From the NCBI GenBank assembly GCA_027563935.2, contig CM050446.2, positions 129,555,608 through 129,619,607 on the forward strand: a DNA stretch of 64,000 bases, written 5' to 3'. The position numbers and the translations under genes were made by a program. This document shows positions 10,901 to 23,200 of this stretch, one piece after another; the stretch's first letter is position 1; every line of letters begins with the position of its first letter. Source of the stretch: Costus lasius (Eukaryota; Streptophyta; Magnoliopsida; Zingiberales; Costaceae). The notes below the pieces were generated by a model. That model ran no database searches. It was not told where the DNA came from and saw nothing but the letters and a program-made list of their open reading frames with translations.

Positions 10901-13543
10901 TGATACTCAATTGTTCAGGATCTCATTATAACATCTGTCTGTTCTGTTCAATTTTGGGGATTCTCTTCTAGAAAGCCTTTATGTTTGTTTCCATGATGAA
11001 GAATGGGGAGTGCCGGTTTATGATGATCAAAGACTTTTTGAGCTTCTTATTTTATCAGCAGCATTGTCAGAATTCAGTTGGCCAACTATTCTGAATAGGA
11101 GAGACAAATTCAGGTCTTCTTTTTCGTAGTTGAATATTTTTTTATGAGATAAAAATGATATTTTCATTTAATGAAATTCAGCTAAAACTTTATGGACGCT
11201 GCTTGACTCAGGAAGTTTCTTGACAACTTTGAGCCTGCATCTGTTGCTAATTTCAATGAGAAGAAGATACAATCGCTTAAATCAAGTGGTAGTCTATTGT
11301 CAGAACCGAAGTTGCGAGCAGTTGTAGAGAATGCAAGACAGATGCTCAAGGTAAATTATTTACATATTACATTTGTTGTGGTTTATCTTCCATATTTCAG
11401 TTACAGCTTTTAGATTAACGAGTGGTGGAAGAACCTGTATCTTGTTTAGTAAGTGATGAATATCAAATGTTACTCGCCATTCTAGATTTCGCCTTTTCAT
11501 TACATTGGTCCTGAGTACAATAAACATAATTTAGTGGCCGGATTCATTCCAGCTATACGGCGGTGGATACCTTCCAGCGCTACAATATCAAGAAGTAAAA
11601 ATAATTAAGAGAATAGTGGCTGGATTCATTCCAGCCATACGGCGGTGGATACCTTCCAGCGCAACAATATCAAGAAGTAAAAATAATTAAGAGAAAAGCT
11701 CTCCATTGGCAAATATGGAGTACTTTTTGCAAGGCCAAGGATTGCTATATTACACCGTCACTGTCAAATACTTCGTAGTGCTCTGTTTTCCAATTTTTTA
11801 GGCACTACTATTCTATGCAGTCAAAGAAGATTTTCATAAATGCCAAGATGAGCAATAGATGAATCAAGTCCTCAAATGAATAGTTGGAATAAATGAGAAT
11901 TTGAAACTCCTAGGAATTATCAATGAATATATTCTTTTTTATTGCTTTCACACTTTACGAATTGGTGGATATTCGAAAAGTTATAACCTTTGCCACAATT
12001 TTTTTATTGTGTTATTTCCTTCCAAACTAAATAGTTAAAAAGAACTTAGTTGGGTCCTAGGACAGTATTTTTCTCAATTTAGTCCCAAAAATTTTATTTT
12101 TCCTAATCTGATCTCTTATAGTATTTAGTTGCTTATTATTTTCATCTTTAAACTTTTATTTTTCTTATCTTGTCATTGAAGCTTGTAAGTTTTCAGTTTG
12201 TTCCTCGGTATCACAAATTCTAAGGATCAAGTTAAGAGATAAAGTTTTCGGGTACGAAACTAGTAAAAAATGAAATCTTAATAGACTAAGTTGACAACAA
12301 TAGAGATTTAGATACCGAATTGATAGGAAGCACTAGTGAAAAAAATATATGCAGCGACAATCCTGAGAAGAAGTATTAAGTTCGATGTAGTAGATTGAGA
12401 AAAATATTTAGATAAGATCTCTAGCCCTGTTTTCTTGGACGAAATCAATAGCGAAAAGAAGGAAAAACACAATGAATCTAATAGCTTTTTGCATCTAGAT
12501 TCAATATATTTTTCTTTCTTTCTGTTATGTTTCTTTCCAACGAAACAAACGGTAAGGATTATTTTAACAAAATGAAACAAACTAATAAAATTTAAAATTT
12601 TATGGACTGAATTAGGAAATATCATCATTAGTAAATAAGTCAATGAAAATAAAACTTTTAAGACCAAATTGATTAAATTATTAGAATGTAGAGATTATAA
12701 TCATCAAAATTTTAAAAAAATAATAAAATTTTAAACTCCAAGACATATTGAACTTGAGGAATTAAGTAAATTTTAGAAACTATAAAGAAAGAAATATTAG
12801 GTTGAGTTGAACTTTAATTACAAACTTAGTGGACCAAACTGAAATAAATATTAGGGCCAAACTGAATGCTTTAAATATCAAATTGAAAACAAATAATCCT
12901 CAGGACCAAATTCTGTTTTTTACCAATAAAAACAGTAGCACTTGAATTATATTTTCAGTAATTTTATGGAAAATTAAGAGATTCGAACTACTTATTTTGG
13001 GCTCTAAAATATTGCTAATAATAAACTTGAGGAAAATTTTAGAATTCGTTTATTTTATAAAATTTATATTAATCCAAACACTGAATTTGATTGACAGATT
13101 TTTCAAATCTTTTTTTTCTCATAAATCTTTCTTCTGAACACACTTACTTTCGAATATGTTTCTTCTCATAAATCTCTCTTTTCCAAGCACGCACCTTTTA
13201 ATATGTGCAGGTAATTGAAGAATTTGGATCCTTCAGTAACTACTGTTGGAGCTTTGTCAACCGCAAACCAATTATAAATGGATTCCGGTACGTCCGTCAA
13301 GTACCTGCCAAGAGCCCAAAAGCTGAACTCATAAGCAAGGATCTGATGCAACGTGGTTTTCGTTGCGTTGGCCCAACCATCATTTACTCTTTCATGCAGG
13401 CAGCGGGAATTGTTAATGATCATCTTTCCAGCTGCTTCAGATTTAGAGATTGCACTGACTTGTATCACAACCGGCTGAGGGCAAATGCAGATGTAGCTCT
13501 GCGAAGTAAACCATTAAATCAAGCATGCAAAATACAGGCTTAG
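7932..13543 (+). CDS. DNA-3-methyladenine glycosylase I (TAG family), 4 exons
   Basis: Exons 7932-8268, 10972-11113, 11212-11350 and 13211-13543 join in phase to 316 codons plus stop, each at GT-AG borders. The product is a base-excision-repair glycosylase that removes 3-methyladenine from DNA. Family hallmarks are visible: Cys105 in RRCTW, His120 in FHDEEWGVP, and His277/Cys281 in HLSSC, which match the four zinc-binding residues of bacterial TAG. Glu136 in RLFELL matches the base-recognition glutamate. Residues 1-100 are a basic, Ser-rich, low-complexity leader, common in plant members and probably a targeting or regulatory tail. I chose the ATG at 7932 over the open frame from 7893 because that upstream part lacks an ATG and looks like a splice acceptor. 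Introns 1 (2.7 kb) and 3 (1.86 kb) are AT-rich; intron 1 holds a copia relic and intron 3 an 82-bp tandem repeat. It appears functional. Confidence 0.92.
8791..8985 (-). pseudogene. Ty1/copia polyprotein fragment in intron 1
   Basis: The minus-strand frame includes LNDVKYVPNIKFNLISPSKL, matching the motif around the protease end of copia polyproteins (a 'L.NVL.VP....NLIS...L' pattern). Nothing else of the element is recognisable nearby, so it is a relic. Confidence 0.6.
11532..11695. repeat. 82-bp tandem duplication in intron 3 of the glycosylase gene
   Basis: Two adjacent copies (11532-11613 and 11614-11695) differ at only a few bases. Each contains ggattcattccag, tacggcggtggatacc and caatatcaagaag. 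The duplication is recent and lies 180 bp past the splice donor of exon 3. Confidence 0.9.
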
Positions 13544-15842
13544 ATCTTGTTCACTACATTCTCTGTTGTAAGCTATGTTGTATAATCAATCGTAAGCTAC
13601 GGCAAACTTTTCTTGAGTCATGGCGCCAATAAGTTACTTTTCTTGTGTGACTAATCTGGGCAAATTACAGAAGTGAATTAGATGAGTTAATATGTGTTTA
13701 TTTAATACAGAAAAATGTATTATGTTTCTAGTACTTTGTAACAAAACTAAATCATGTATTAAACTGTTTTCTGGCACTTGGTTAGCTGAAAATGATAGTG
13801 CATGCTCTGCACCTTCTTTGTTCTAGAGACAACAGAATCACTACCATGAAGTCTTGCTCGTGCAGTTGCAAACATAACATCTTATTATACCTTGTCGTTG
13901 GCCTGGATCGAATTGTCATTTACCAGTCTGAAAAGTGACAAAAAATTCTTACACCACTATTTAGTCTCACTTGTCTTCAATGCGGCTGCAGCCTCTCCTT
14001 TCACTTCATTTATCTTTGATGATGTTGCACCCTTTCTCTTCTCACTATCTTCGACAAGTATCTTTAACCTCCTTGTCGATTCTCCAACCAATGTGTGTTT
14101 CACATGCGTTTGTCATCTTAGTCTATGCTGTCACATAGTACTTGACCTACTGTGGCTCATTTATGAATAAATGTCTAATTTTCATGTGATTTTTTAAATT
14201 ATATTAATTTTCCTCCAATTTCTTTTTGTTCATGATCATTCTCATATGATTCAGTAACTTAGTTGGGGGTTAAATAGTTGTGTGCACGCCCTCATAAGCA
14301 TTGGCCCACTATTTTTAATTATATAGGTCTCCGGTGTATATGAAAACAAGCAAATATGAGGATCAACCATCGGTTGAAGTTCTAATTTAATACATTGAGA
14401 CAAGGACATTATGTCGATCAAGTAGCAATTTGTCACAATTAGGTCCCAACCGTGTTTGATTACAGTAATTATTAGATTAAAAAGAAAGTACACAAATATA
14501 TTTCTACGCCGGAATTTAAGATTGGACGGACATCAAGCATTTAGTTAATTATGTACTAGTCAAATTAGTGTTAATATAATGTCATTGTGTAGCCAACATC
14601 TCCGACATTGTGTATCATCTCCTCCTAAAATAAACGTTATTGTTGCATCTAAATACAAATCAATATTATGAGTTGATCGTTCATGTGACCTAATCCTATT
14701 ACTTAATTAGTTTGATTGACTTCTTTTGAGAATGTATTAGTAGACCTATTAATTAATCTAGTGAGTAAAATATTGTTGCTTAGCCTCAAACAAGAATTAT
14801 ACATATACATATATACTTTTCGTACTTATTTGTGAGAAATATAAATATGAGTCACGTATTAATTAATGCTTTATAGTACTTTTAATAAAAAAAATATTTG
14901 TATTTACGGTTTAATTTGATTATATTGAGAAATATGGTAAACCATCTTTTTATGGTAAAGTTAAAAAAAACTATAATTAATTTTTATTATAATAAGAATA
15001 AGAAAAGTAATATTTATTTAAACTTGAGAGATCCAAATGGATAGTATATAAATGCAAAAGGAATACTACCCATATCTATACAATGTAGGAAGGTTGATTA
15101 AACAATTAGTAAAAAAATAAATTTATGTAATTAATATATACTAAAAATAATATTTGATAATGATAATATTCCATGTATAGCATGAAATAAAAGCTTGAAT
15201 ATTTTATTTCACCATCACAGATAGCATTTATATCTGCCAGCTAGCTACATTTACAACCTGCACCCTTATCTTCCCAACTAACTTAAACAGAATCAAAATC
15301 CTAAATATATTTTTTATTTAAGCCCAAGACTATTGACATTTATGGTTTTGATTAATTTTAAATTAAATTTGACGAAATGAAAATAATTTTTTGACTTATT
15401 ATTTCAGTGTTAGGTTTTTTTATTGAGCTTGAGTAATTTTTCAATAGATTTTAATTATTTAAAATGATTAAAATGAATCAACACCTCTTTAATTAAATTC
15501 ATTTTTTTTTACTTTTTCTCCTCTGAAGTTACTACTGCTAACTGTAAAATCTGTAAATTAAAATTTCAATAACAAAACTCATTTTCTTTGGTTTATTTAT
15601 TATTTTTTTGTAAAAATGATCAAAAGTTTCAGTTCAGACCGAATTCCGTTTGAAAAAAGTTCCAAAAAAGGTAACTTGCACGGTTCGTTTTCGGTGGAAG
15701 ACCGCTACATGGGCACTGTTATATTGCGATATAACTAACGCTGATGTTATCAAGTGCTACGAGCTCAGCACACGCGTTATTTCGCCGTCGTTTAGTTAGG
15801 CCGATATTCCGCTATCTGCGTTCCGACCTTCCTCCTCGTTGA
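13544..15842. other. Intergenic, AT-rich
   Basis: Contains the glycosylase 3' UTR and the upstream region of the DUF4228 gene. ORFs at 13892-14170 and 14251-14493 have no recognisable domain and AT-rich composition, so I treat them as chance. A perfect 7-bp hairpin (GTTATAT-TGCG-ATATAAC) lies at 15718-15735, about 205 bp before the next start codon. Confidence 0.5.
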
Positions 15843-15880
15843 CTGTCTCTCCCTCTCTCTCTCTCTCTCTTCTATATATA
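15843..15880 (+). promoter_or_regulatory. Core promoter of the DUF4228 gene: CT tract plus TATA box
   Basis: A pyrimidine (CT)n tract at about 15849-15870 is followed immediately by TATATATA at 15873-15880, some 60-68 bp upstream of the ATG. A CT-rich tract next to a TATA box is a common plant core-promoter layout. Confidence 0.6.
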
Positions 15881-15940
15881 CGTCAAGCATTTAAGAAGAT
15901 GTGATCCAAAAGCATCGATCCATCAATCACTCCATCTACC

Positions 15941-18489
15941 ATGGGAAACTGCCAGCCGGCTGCGGACGCGGTAGCAACGGTGATCCAGCACGCCGACGGG
16001 AGGCTGGAGACGGCCTATTGGCCGCTCTCCGCTAGCCAAGTCATGGCCGCCAACCCCGGCCACTACGTCGCCGCCATCATAACTGTCGCCCACCCTCGCA
16101 GCGACGGCAGCAGCGGCGGAACGAAGCCGGTGAGGTACCTCAAGCTTCTACGACCGGAGGACGCGCTCCATGGTGGCCAGTTCTACCGCCTTGTTAGCTT
16201 CGAAGGTCGGTACATGTGATATGGCCTGTTAGGTGTTTGTTTCAATGCCTCTGTGAAATTCCTTTGTGGATTCTGGCATGAATCTGTGTAATGTTTGGTT
16301 ATTCTCCAGATGTGTTGAGAGAGTTCGGGTCGAAGAGACGCGTGAGGCTGAGCAAGCTTCTGGCAAAGAAGAAGGATGGATTGAAGAAGAAGCGAGGAGA
16401 AGATGATTCCTCTTCCTCTGTTTCCTTTTTGGTACGTAATTTGCTCACATACTGTCTACTTATGCAAATTGGCTCCCGCTTTCGTTTGTTGTTTGACTCG
16501 CTTGTTTTATTAAAACTCTAATTAAACCTTTATGCTTCTGCTTTATTTTTTTTAAAAAAACACGATATTAAAAAATAAAAATATTTATAATATTTATAAT
16601 ATAAATATGCATCTTATTTATTTTGCATTTTTTGCATTTTTTAATTTTAAGTTTTTAGGTTTTTCTTTTTATTTTTTCTATATAAAACCTCCTATAGTTT
16701 AATGTAATTATTAAACGGTAAGAGTTGATATATGAATTCTGAGGTCCAAAATTAGAGCGTCAATATGAGAAGTACCCGTTTCTTATTTGGGAACAAATTT
16801 TTAATTGCTTTTCAATTTAATTACATATAAAAGGCTAACTTTCTCGTGGAAAGTAGGATAATTTTTCTGTTCTATTATACCTGTCTCCATCATCGATGCA
16901 GACCTTTCTTTTATGCAAGAAACTCCATTGAAGATCAAAAATTACAAAAACCGAAACCAGCATCAATATATATATATATATATATATATAATATGTGTGT
17001 GTGAAGTGCCAATTCCCTCATAGTTTGGATCAGAGTGGACACAAGAAATCGTTTCTATTTCTTGAGAAACCCAAAATATATTAGTAAGCAGAGCTAGTGG
17101 AAAAGAAGAGCCTTTCTGCAATCAAGCTCCATGAAACTATTTATCAAATAGTTTTAAAATGATAAGTGCGTCGAAGCAGTTTTTGTCAAACTGCTTCACA
17201 GCATGCCGACATGAGAAGAAACAATGAGAGACGATCCTCACAAAGACATGTACATAAGCACATCTGACTACATTGGATAAGTAGTCCAAGTAGAAGATTT
17301 ATGTTGCATGAATTTCTGTAAGGAAAATTGACCCTAGAAGCACATCAAGATTTTAACTTGACGGGTGGTTTAATAAAAATTTATTGTATGCACAATATAA
17401 GTATATTATATAACTATACTATTTTTAGATATTTTATATTCTATTTTGGAATTAATATTTCAATAAGCATATAAGTTTTAATTTGTTAATCAAATATGTC
17501 AATACACTACATGGTTCCTAGTAAATTTGCAGATATCTTATCTTATAAACTAATCTAACACATTACTAGTTCATGATTGGCAGAAATTTTACATTGTTAA
17601 TTTTTACCATTCAATATTAATGAGCGATGCACCAAACACTGCCAACATACTCAAAGATATGCAACACTATATTTTTAAAATAATGTTTCATTTCACAAGA
17701 ATTCGAGTTATATTTAGTCAGCACAAAAATTATCCCCAACCCTTTAGGGAAAATGGTGAAATGTCATTGTGAGATTAAAAAAAATGAGTCAATTATAGGA
17801 CTACGCCTTTGGCCCTCTGTAGTTCAGAAATACTAGAATAAATCTTCTACATTTTAAAATAGCATGAGACTCTTAAGAACGCTAAAACACTACTTTTGTT
17901 GTATTTGTTCAATTGTTCCTAATTATCTAAATTCCTCATCTTTTTAATTTTTAAACATCTAAATTATGTTGTACATAAATTAAGCTATTTTTGTTATAAC
18001 TTTTAAAATCTTTTAGCTTAATCTAACCTACGGATTAAATACAAAATACTTATTTTAATTAATTGGAATATTTATATGAAAAATTCTCAAACAATGTTTT
18101 CCTTTTCTTGAATATGTGGTTCAAGTGTAGAGTATTAGTTTAATTACCTAACTACCCAAGTGCTTGCAATTAACTCTAAAAATTTTTAAAATAGGTTATT
18201 CTCACAATTGAGCACAGCAGATATATCTGGACTACCATATTTATTACCACATCTTTTTTATTATTTTCCTTTTGTAGTATACAAAAGCCGAGAAATGATT
18301 TATGGTTCTCTGTTCATTTATCAGATGGATCATGAAGAGGACGAAATTTCAGAAGAGGCGCATGGCTTTGGAAATGACTGTGAAGCCAACAGCGTTCAAA
18401 GAATAGCAAGGAATGGACAATGGAGGCCTACCTTACAAACAATTGCGGAGACTGGGAGTTTCAAGCTACCGCCAACTCTCACAATTTGA
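15941..18489 (+). CDS. PADRE/DUF4228 domain protein, 3 exons
   Basis: Exons 15941-16205, 16310-16431 and 18325-18489 join in phase to 183 codons plus stop. The protein starts MGNC, a classic N-myristoylation (Gly2) and S-acylation (Cys4) signal, so it is probably membrane-tethered. The following VIQHADGRLE and PVRYLKLLRPED blocks, a basic Lys/Arg-rich middle (residues about 97-120) and the C-terminal WRPTLQTIAETGS motif are the recognised segments of the plant DUF4228/PADRE family, many of whose members respond to pathogens and abiotic stress. Biochemical function is unknown for the family. Exon 1 is GC-rich while the 1.9-kb intron 2 is very AT-rich. The start is fixed by the MGNC motif. It appears intact. 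Confidence 0.9.
16967..16990. repeat. (TA)n microsatellite in intron 2 of the DUF4228 gene
   Basis: About 12 TA units, followed by a short GT run. Confidence 0.9.
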
Positions 18490-20273
18490 TCACGTCTCAA
18501 ATCTGAAGCTGTGATCATGCAATCTTGACTTCAAAATTACTGTAATTGCTGATCGCGTATAAAAGCCAATATCTGATCATATATCTGTGGATAAGTGACT
18601 AGGATTTGTTGAGTGTAGTGATCTGGTATATAAATTAATATAAATATTTGTTTTGATCCAAGATCATGTATAGTATAATATCATTATTAAAATTTGTGAT
18701 TCTCACCTATTACATTTGTGGTAATAATTGATTTTTAAACTATCAATACATAATTTTAAAAATATTGTTATCTCTGCATTTGGTGTGCAAACTTTCCACC
18801 TCTATTACTAATATGTAAATTTATCTTACTGTAACTAAATTTTTTTTATCTTGGTTCATATAGGTGATAAATTTAGTATAAAAGTTGCTACAATCTTAAA
18901 TTAGTACATAACCTCCAATATTAATATATTAGTATAATATGTATGACACGTTGATATACGCGCTATTATTAGCGCACGAGTATAGACTTGGCTCCGTTTT
19001 GCTGTTGCACGACTATTGGGCTTTTGTTGGGAAGAAAAGTATTGGTTAAAAAAATCTTTATTTAGAAAAGTTAAAAAAAATATTTGGGTAAATTATTGTG
19101 TTATTTAGCTAATTGAAAGCTTTGTGTTATTTTATTAAGTAGATGCTTATATATTATATATAAAATTTAACTATTAATAGATATTCTAATAAAGGAGCAT
19201 ATACTTCAATAAATATTATTTCATACAAAAAAATATTTTTTTTTGCTACATAAGTGATACTATTAAACTTAAAACAATCTAATTGTAGAGCTATATCTCA
19301 GTTGAATTTAATTTAGAATCTTAAAAATTTTCTTTTAGAATAAAATTAGAATTAACATCAAGTATTTTAAAATGAGTTTATGGCTGCATAATATTTCCAG
19401 TAATAGTAACACAAACATAATAAAATATTAGTGTTATTAAAATTTTCATAAGTCCTTTATTAAATTTAATTATTGATTGTAAATTTTATTTAGTTAATAC
19501 TTGAACATAAAAATATATCAAAAATAAAAATTACACTACTAATTATTAATAATTAAAATATTGATAAAAAATATTACCAAGATGAAAATACATTACTAAA
19601 ATTTTTTATTAATAACAATTAAAATATTTGTTTAAAATATTACCAAGATAAAAAAAAAATACATTAGTTAATTTTTTTATTAACAGTCATTAAAATAAAT
19701 ATTAAAAAATTAAGGGGAGTTTATTGTTGGGGGAGGAGGGCCCCTACCCTTGGTCAGGGGAGGGGGTGGGAGATCACTGCCCAGAGAGCAATGGGGAGCA
19801 CCTTCGCCATTGAAAGGGTTCACCCTAGAGAGCAAACTCACCCAACACAGGTTTGGGGTGTTTAGAGGAAAGGAGCTATCACAAGTTCAGAAAAGCAGGT
19901 GACACAACTTCGGAAAAGCAACTTCCCTTGAATAGTATTTTTTTTTTATGTAAATATTTAATAAAAAATTGTTCGGATTGAATTTCTCCTCCATTAGTTT
20001 ACGTGTCTATATATAAATTAAAAAAAGTGTTTTATAACACAAATCTGAAAAGTAATGTACAAAATATTGACAATAAGTAATAAACAAATGTCTCCGACTG
20101 GTCTTGCATTACACCAGGTCACAGTACCGGCAGAGAAGATACCCACTTATTTCAGCAACTTGTGATTACACGTACAGCAAAATTAACGACTTTTACAAGC
20201 TTATTGAATGCCTCAGGGTGGTGGCGAATGAATCATTTCTTGGTCCACGAGTTGTGGACCATAGCTGATCTTG
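18490..20273. other. Convergent intergenic region with AT-rich repeats and one GC-rich island
   Basis: Lies between the 3' ends of the DUF4228 gene (+) and the APS kinase gene (-). No coding frame is supported. 19544-19690 holds an imperfect tandem repeat of 65-70 bp (aattaaaatatt / atattaccaagat / atacatta blocks). At 19715-19935 an abrupt GC-rich stretch with G-runs (gggggagg, aggggaggggg) interrupts otherwise AT-rich DNA. Confidence 0.5.
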
Positions 20274-23200
20274 CTAAGCCCGGAGAAATCCTCTCTTGTC
20301 CAGAAATGCTGTTACTTGCTCAGCCATTGCTTTCGGGGTAGGGCAATTTCCACCTTTCGGTTCTATTACTATCTGACAAAGCAAGTTACAGCAAGAAGCA
20401 AAATCATGTAAGCCAACGTTGAAGTCGCAACTAAGCATTCGACACCACGTTAAGCAGGTAGGCTTTGGATGATGTGCCCCAGAGATGGGGAAAATAAAGG
20501 TGAAATAGGATTTTAATGCTTCTTAAGAAATAATGTTCGAGGGATGAAGGAAAAGCATGTCAATAAGAGCACGAACGTATCATTGTAACCATATGGATAG
20601 AATAGGGACGAGATTAGTTTCATAACGAAAATGTGGTTTAGGATAATTTTTGACCGAAGACGCTCATATTTCATAGCCCTCCCCCTTTGTTAGGCCCAGG
20701 GAACATTGGGCCAAACCAGCCCAAGCCCAAAGCAAGCCCACATTGCAATCCACAACGCGAAGCCCGGCCGCAGCGTGGAATCGGGTCAATGCCCGATTTT
20801 GACCACGCCTTAGTCACCTCCGCGTCTTCTTCATGCAGTGCAGCAGCGTCATCTTCCCCGCGAGGCTCGGACACGGGCGAAGCGACGGGGTCTTCGGCGC
20901 ACGCAGAAGAACCGGAGGGCGATCAGGAGGATCGCGAGCTGCGGCGCCGTCTTCCCTAATTAGAGGAAGGACGCGATCGCTGCGGAGCTTGGAGGCGGCA
21001 TGAAGGAGCAGCGGCTTCGCGTTAAAAGGGAGGACGAGGAGGATCCAACGGAGGGATCAAGTGAACTTCATCATCCTCACCAGCGAGCGAAGAGGAAGCT
21101 TGGGGAAGCATCTGGGTGAGATTCGACGTCTGGGGAGACGTCGACGGCGAGCATGAGTGGTGGGAGTTTGAGTGATCTGTAACCGCCGACCAGTGGGTCA
21201 ACGGCGAGGGAGGGGAAGAGGGACGTCGGCGACCCGGCAAAGGAGCGGTTTTTATAGCTTTTCGAAGAAGAATAAAGCTTTTCCTCTTCACCAGTGCCCT
21301 TCCCTTGTTTCTACTATTCGGCGGCATGTTATCGTCGTCTCCGGCGACGACAGGGTCCTCTGGGTCGGCGGCGTAGTTGAGGGCGAGAAGCAAATCTTTC
21401 CCCTACCGGTAAGCCTCTTCTCTGGCGACGCCATCGCAGCGTTCGACACGAAGAAGACGATGGCAACGCGGTGATTATCGAACACATGAGCATTCGATTC
21501 GAGGTGGCATAGAAGCGTTGACTATGGTCAACGAATTCGAGTGATTTCGGCAAGCAGCGATTTCGCGCTGAGATCAAATTCGAGCGGCGCGGTAGCATTG
21601 ACTAGGGGAAATCAGCTTGACCAGGTCAAAATGGGCGTTGACCAAGAGGTAAAATTAGGATTAGGGTTTTGATTTTCTAATTTGGGGGTAAATTTTGGAC
21701 GGCAATTAGGATTTTCCAATTTGGAGTGATTTCACGTCCGAAAATCTAGGGTTTCACACCGGTCTAGAGGTCCGTCAGAATACCCTAAGACCGGGGCGTG
21801 ACACCCTTTAACTAGAAAAGAACTATGACTTTGTCTGTTTTCCATAATTATAGAATTTTCTTAGAGTTATTAATCTACATAAAACTAAAACCTTAGAAAA
21901 TTGCCTAACCACCAAATAACCACAAAACAGTAGAGAATAGCCAAACTACTGTTTACAAACATGTTCTAATTATAGGCAATAATGAAACCTTAAATTATTG
22001 CACATCGTAATAATACTGTATTATTATCTATTAGAGAAAACAATACTGCTTTCCAACTGTCAATAGGATCAAGTAAATTGCACAATAATGCAAAATTTTG
22101 GCACAACATTAAACTTTCATGTAATTACCTCACAATTCACTGGTGGTTCGTACGGATCATCTATTCCAGTAAAGCCTGCATGGGAAAACAAAATTTTCTA
22201 TATCAAGGAGTACAAGACATTTTCTTCTTCCCCAAGAGAATGTATTTTTTTTCACATGATACCCCTAGAATCATTACTCTAACCAATTTAAGCATACCTT
22301 TGATTTTTCCAGCTCGTGCAAGTTTGTATAAACCTTTGGGATCTCTAGCTTCACAGATCTCCAGAGGAATATTAAGATATACCTGAACAAAATTGAGCCT
22401 CCTAAACAAATGACCAAGCTAATCATATTATATATAGGATAAACAATATTTTTTTTAAAAGAATTACCTCAATAAATGAGGAATCTGGTAGAATTGCACG
22501 GCAGGCATCTCTTTCCTTCCTGTATGGAGAGATTAAACTAGCTATACAAATAACACCTGCATCTGCAAAAAGTTTTGCCACTTCTCCTGATAATGACACG
22601 TTAGAAGCCCGCAGTGTTAAGAATGGTTTATAGGGAACAATATTGGGCAGTAATGCAAGATCAATAACTATACTATACCGTTGTATATCGCTAGAGCTGT
22701 AACTAATGGTTGTAATAATATTCTGAAATTTAAAGGCACTTACCAATCCTGCGAATGTTTTCAGCACGATCTTCTCCATGAAAACTAAGATCTTGATTTA
22801 GGCCATGCCGAATATTGTCACCATCAAGGACGTATGTCAGATACCCTCTATAGTGCAACTCTCGGCTCAGAGCACAAGAAAGTGTGCTTTTACCTAAAAT
22901 ATGGTAACAATTTCCACACAATAGATATGTATTGTAAAATGTTGCTTTTGCGCATAAGCAAAATACACGTATGGCCAAAAAGATGGTGTGAAATAAAACT
23001 TCCCATCATCTGTTACAAGAATTAAAAAGTCTGGAAGTTATAATTTAGTATGCTTTATCACTGAATAAACTATAAAGGACGTAAAAAATTAGACAACTTC
23101 CACATAGACATAATCAAAGGAGAAATTAAAATTTTGGTGGGCTACATAAACCTAAAGATGAAAAACTATAATAGTTTTTGTTGTGTTTACACGATAACTG

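Noticed and set aside
12308..12667. 119-codon minus-strand ORF in intron 3 of the glycosylase gene
   Set aside because: AT-rich, hydrophobic low-complexity translation without a domain; most likely chance or old repeat DNA.
12040..12930. Possible old inverted-repeat element ('ggacc/ggtcc' blocks at both ends)
   Set aside because: Similarity between the ends is only weak by eye, with no TSD; not strong enough to call.
13892..14493. ORFs downstream of the glycosylase gene
   Set aside because: Low-complexity, no domain, opposite strands within AT-rich spacer.
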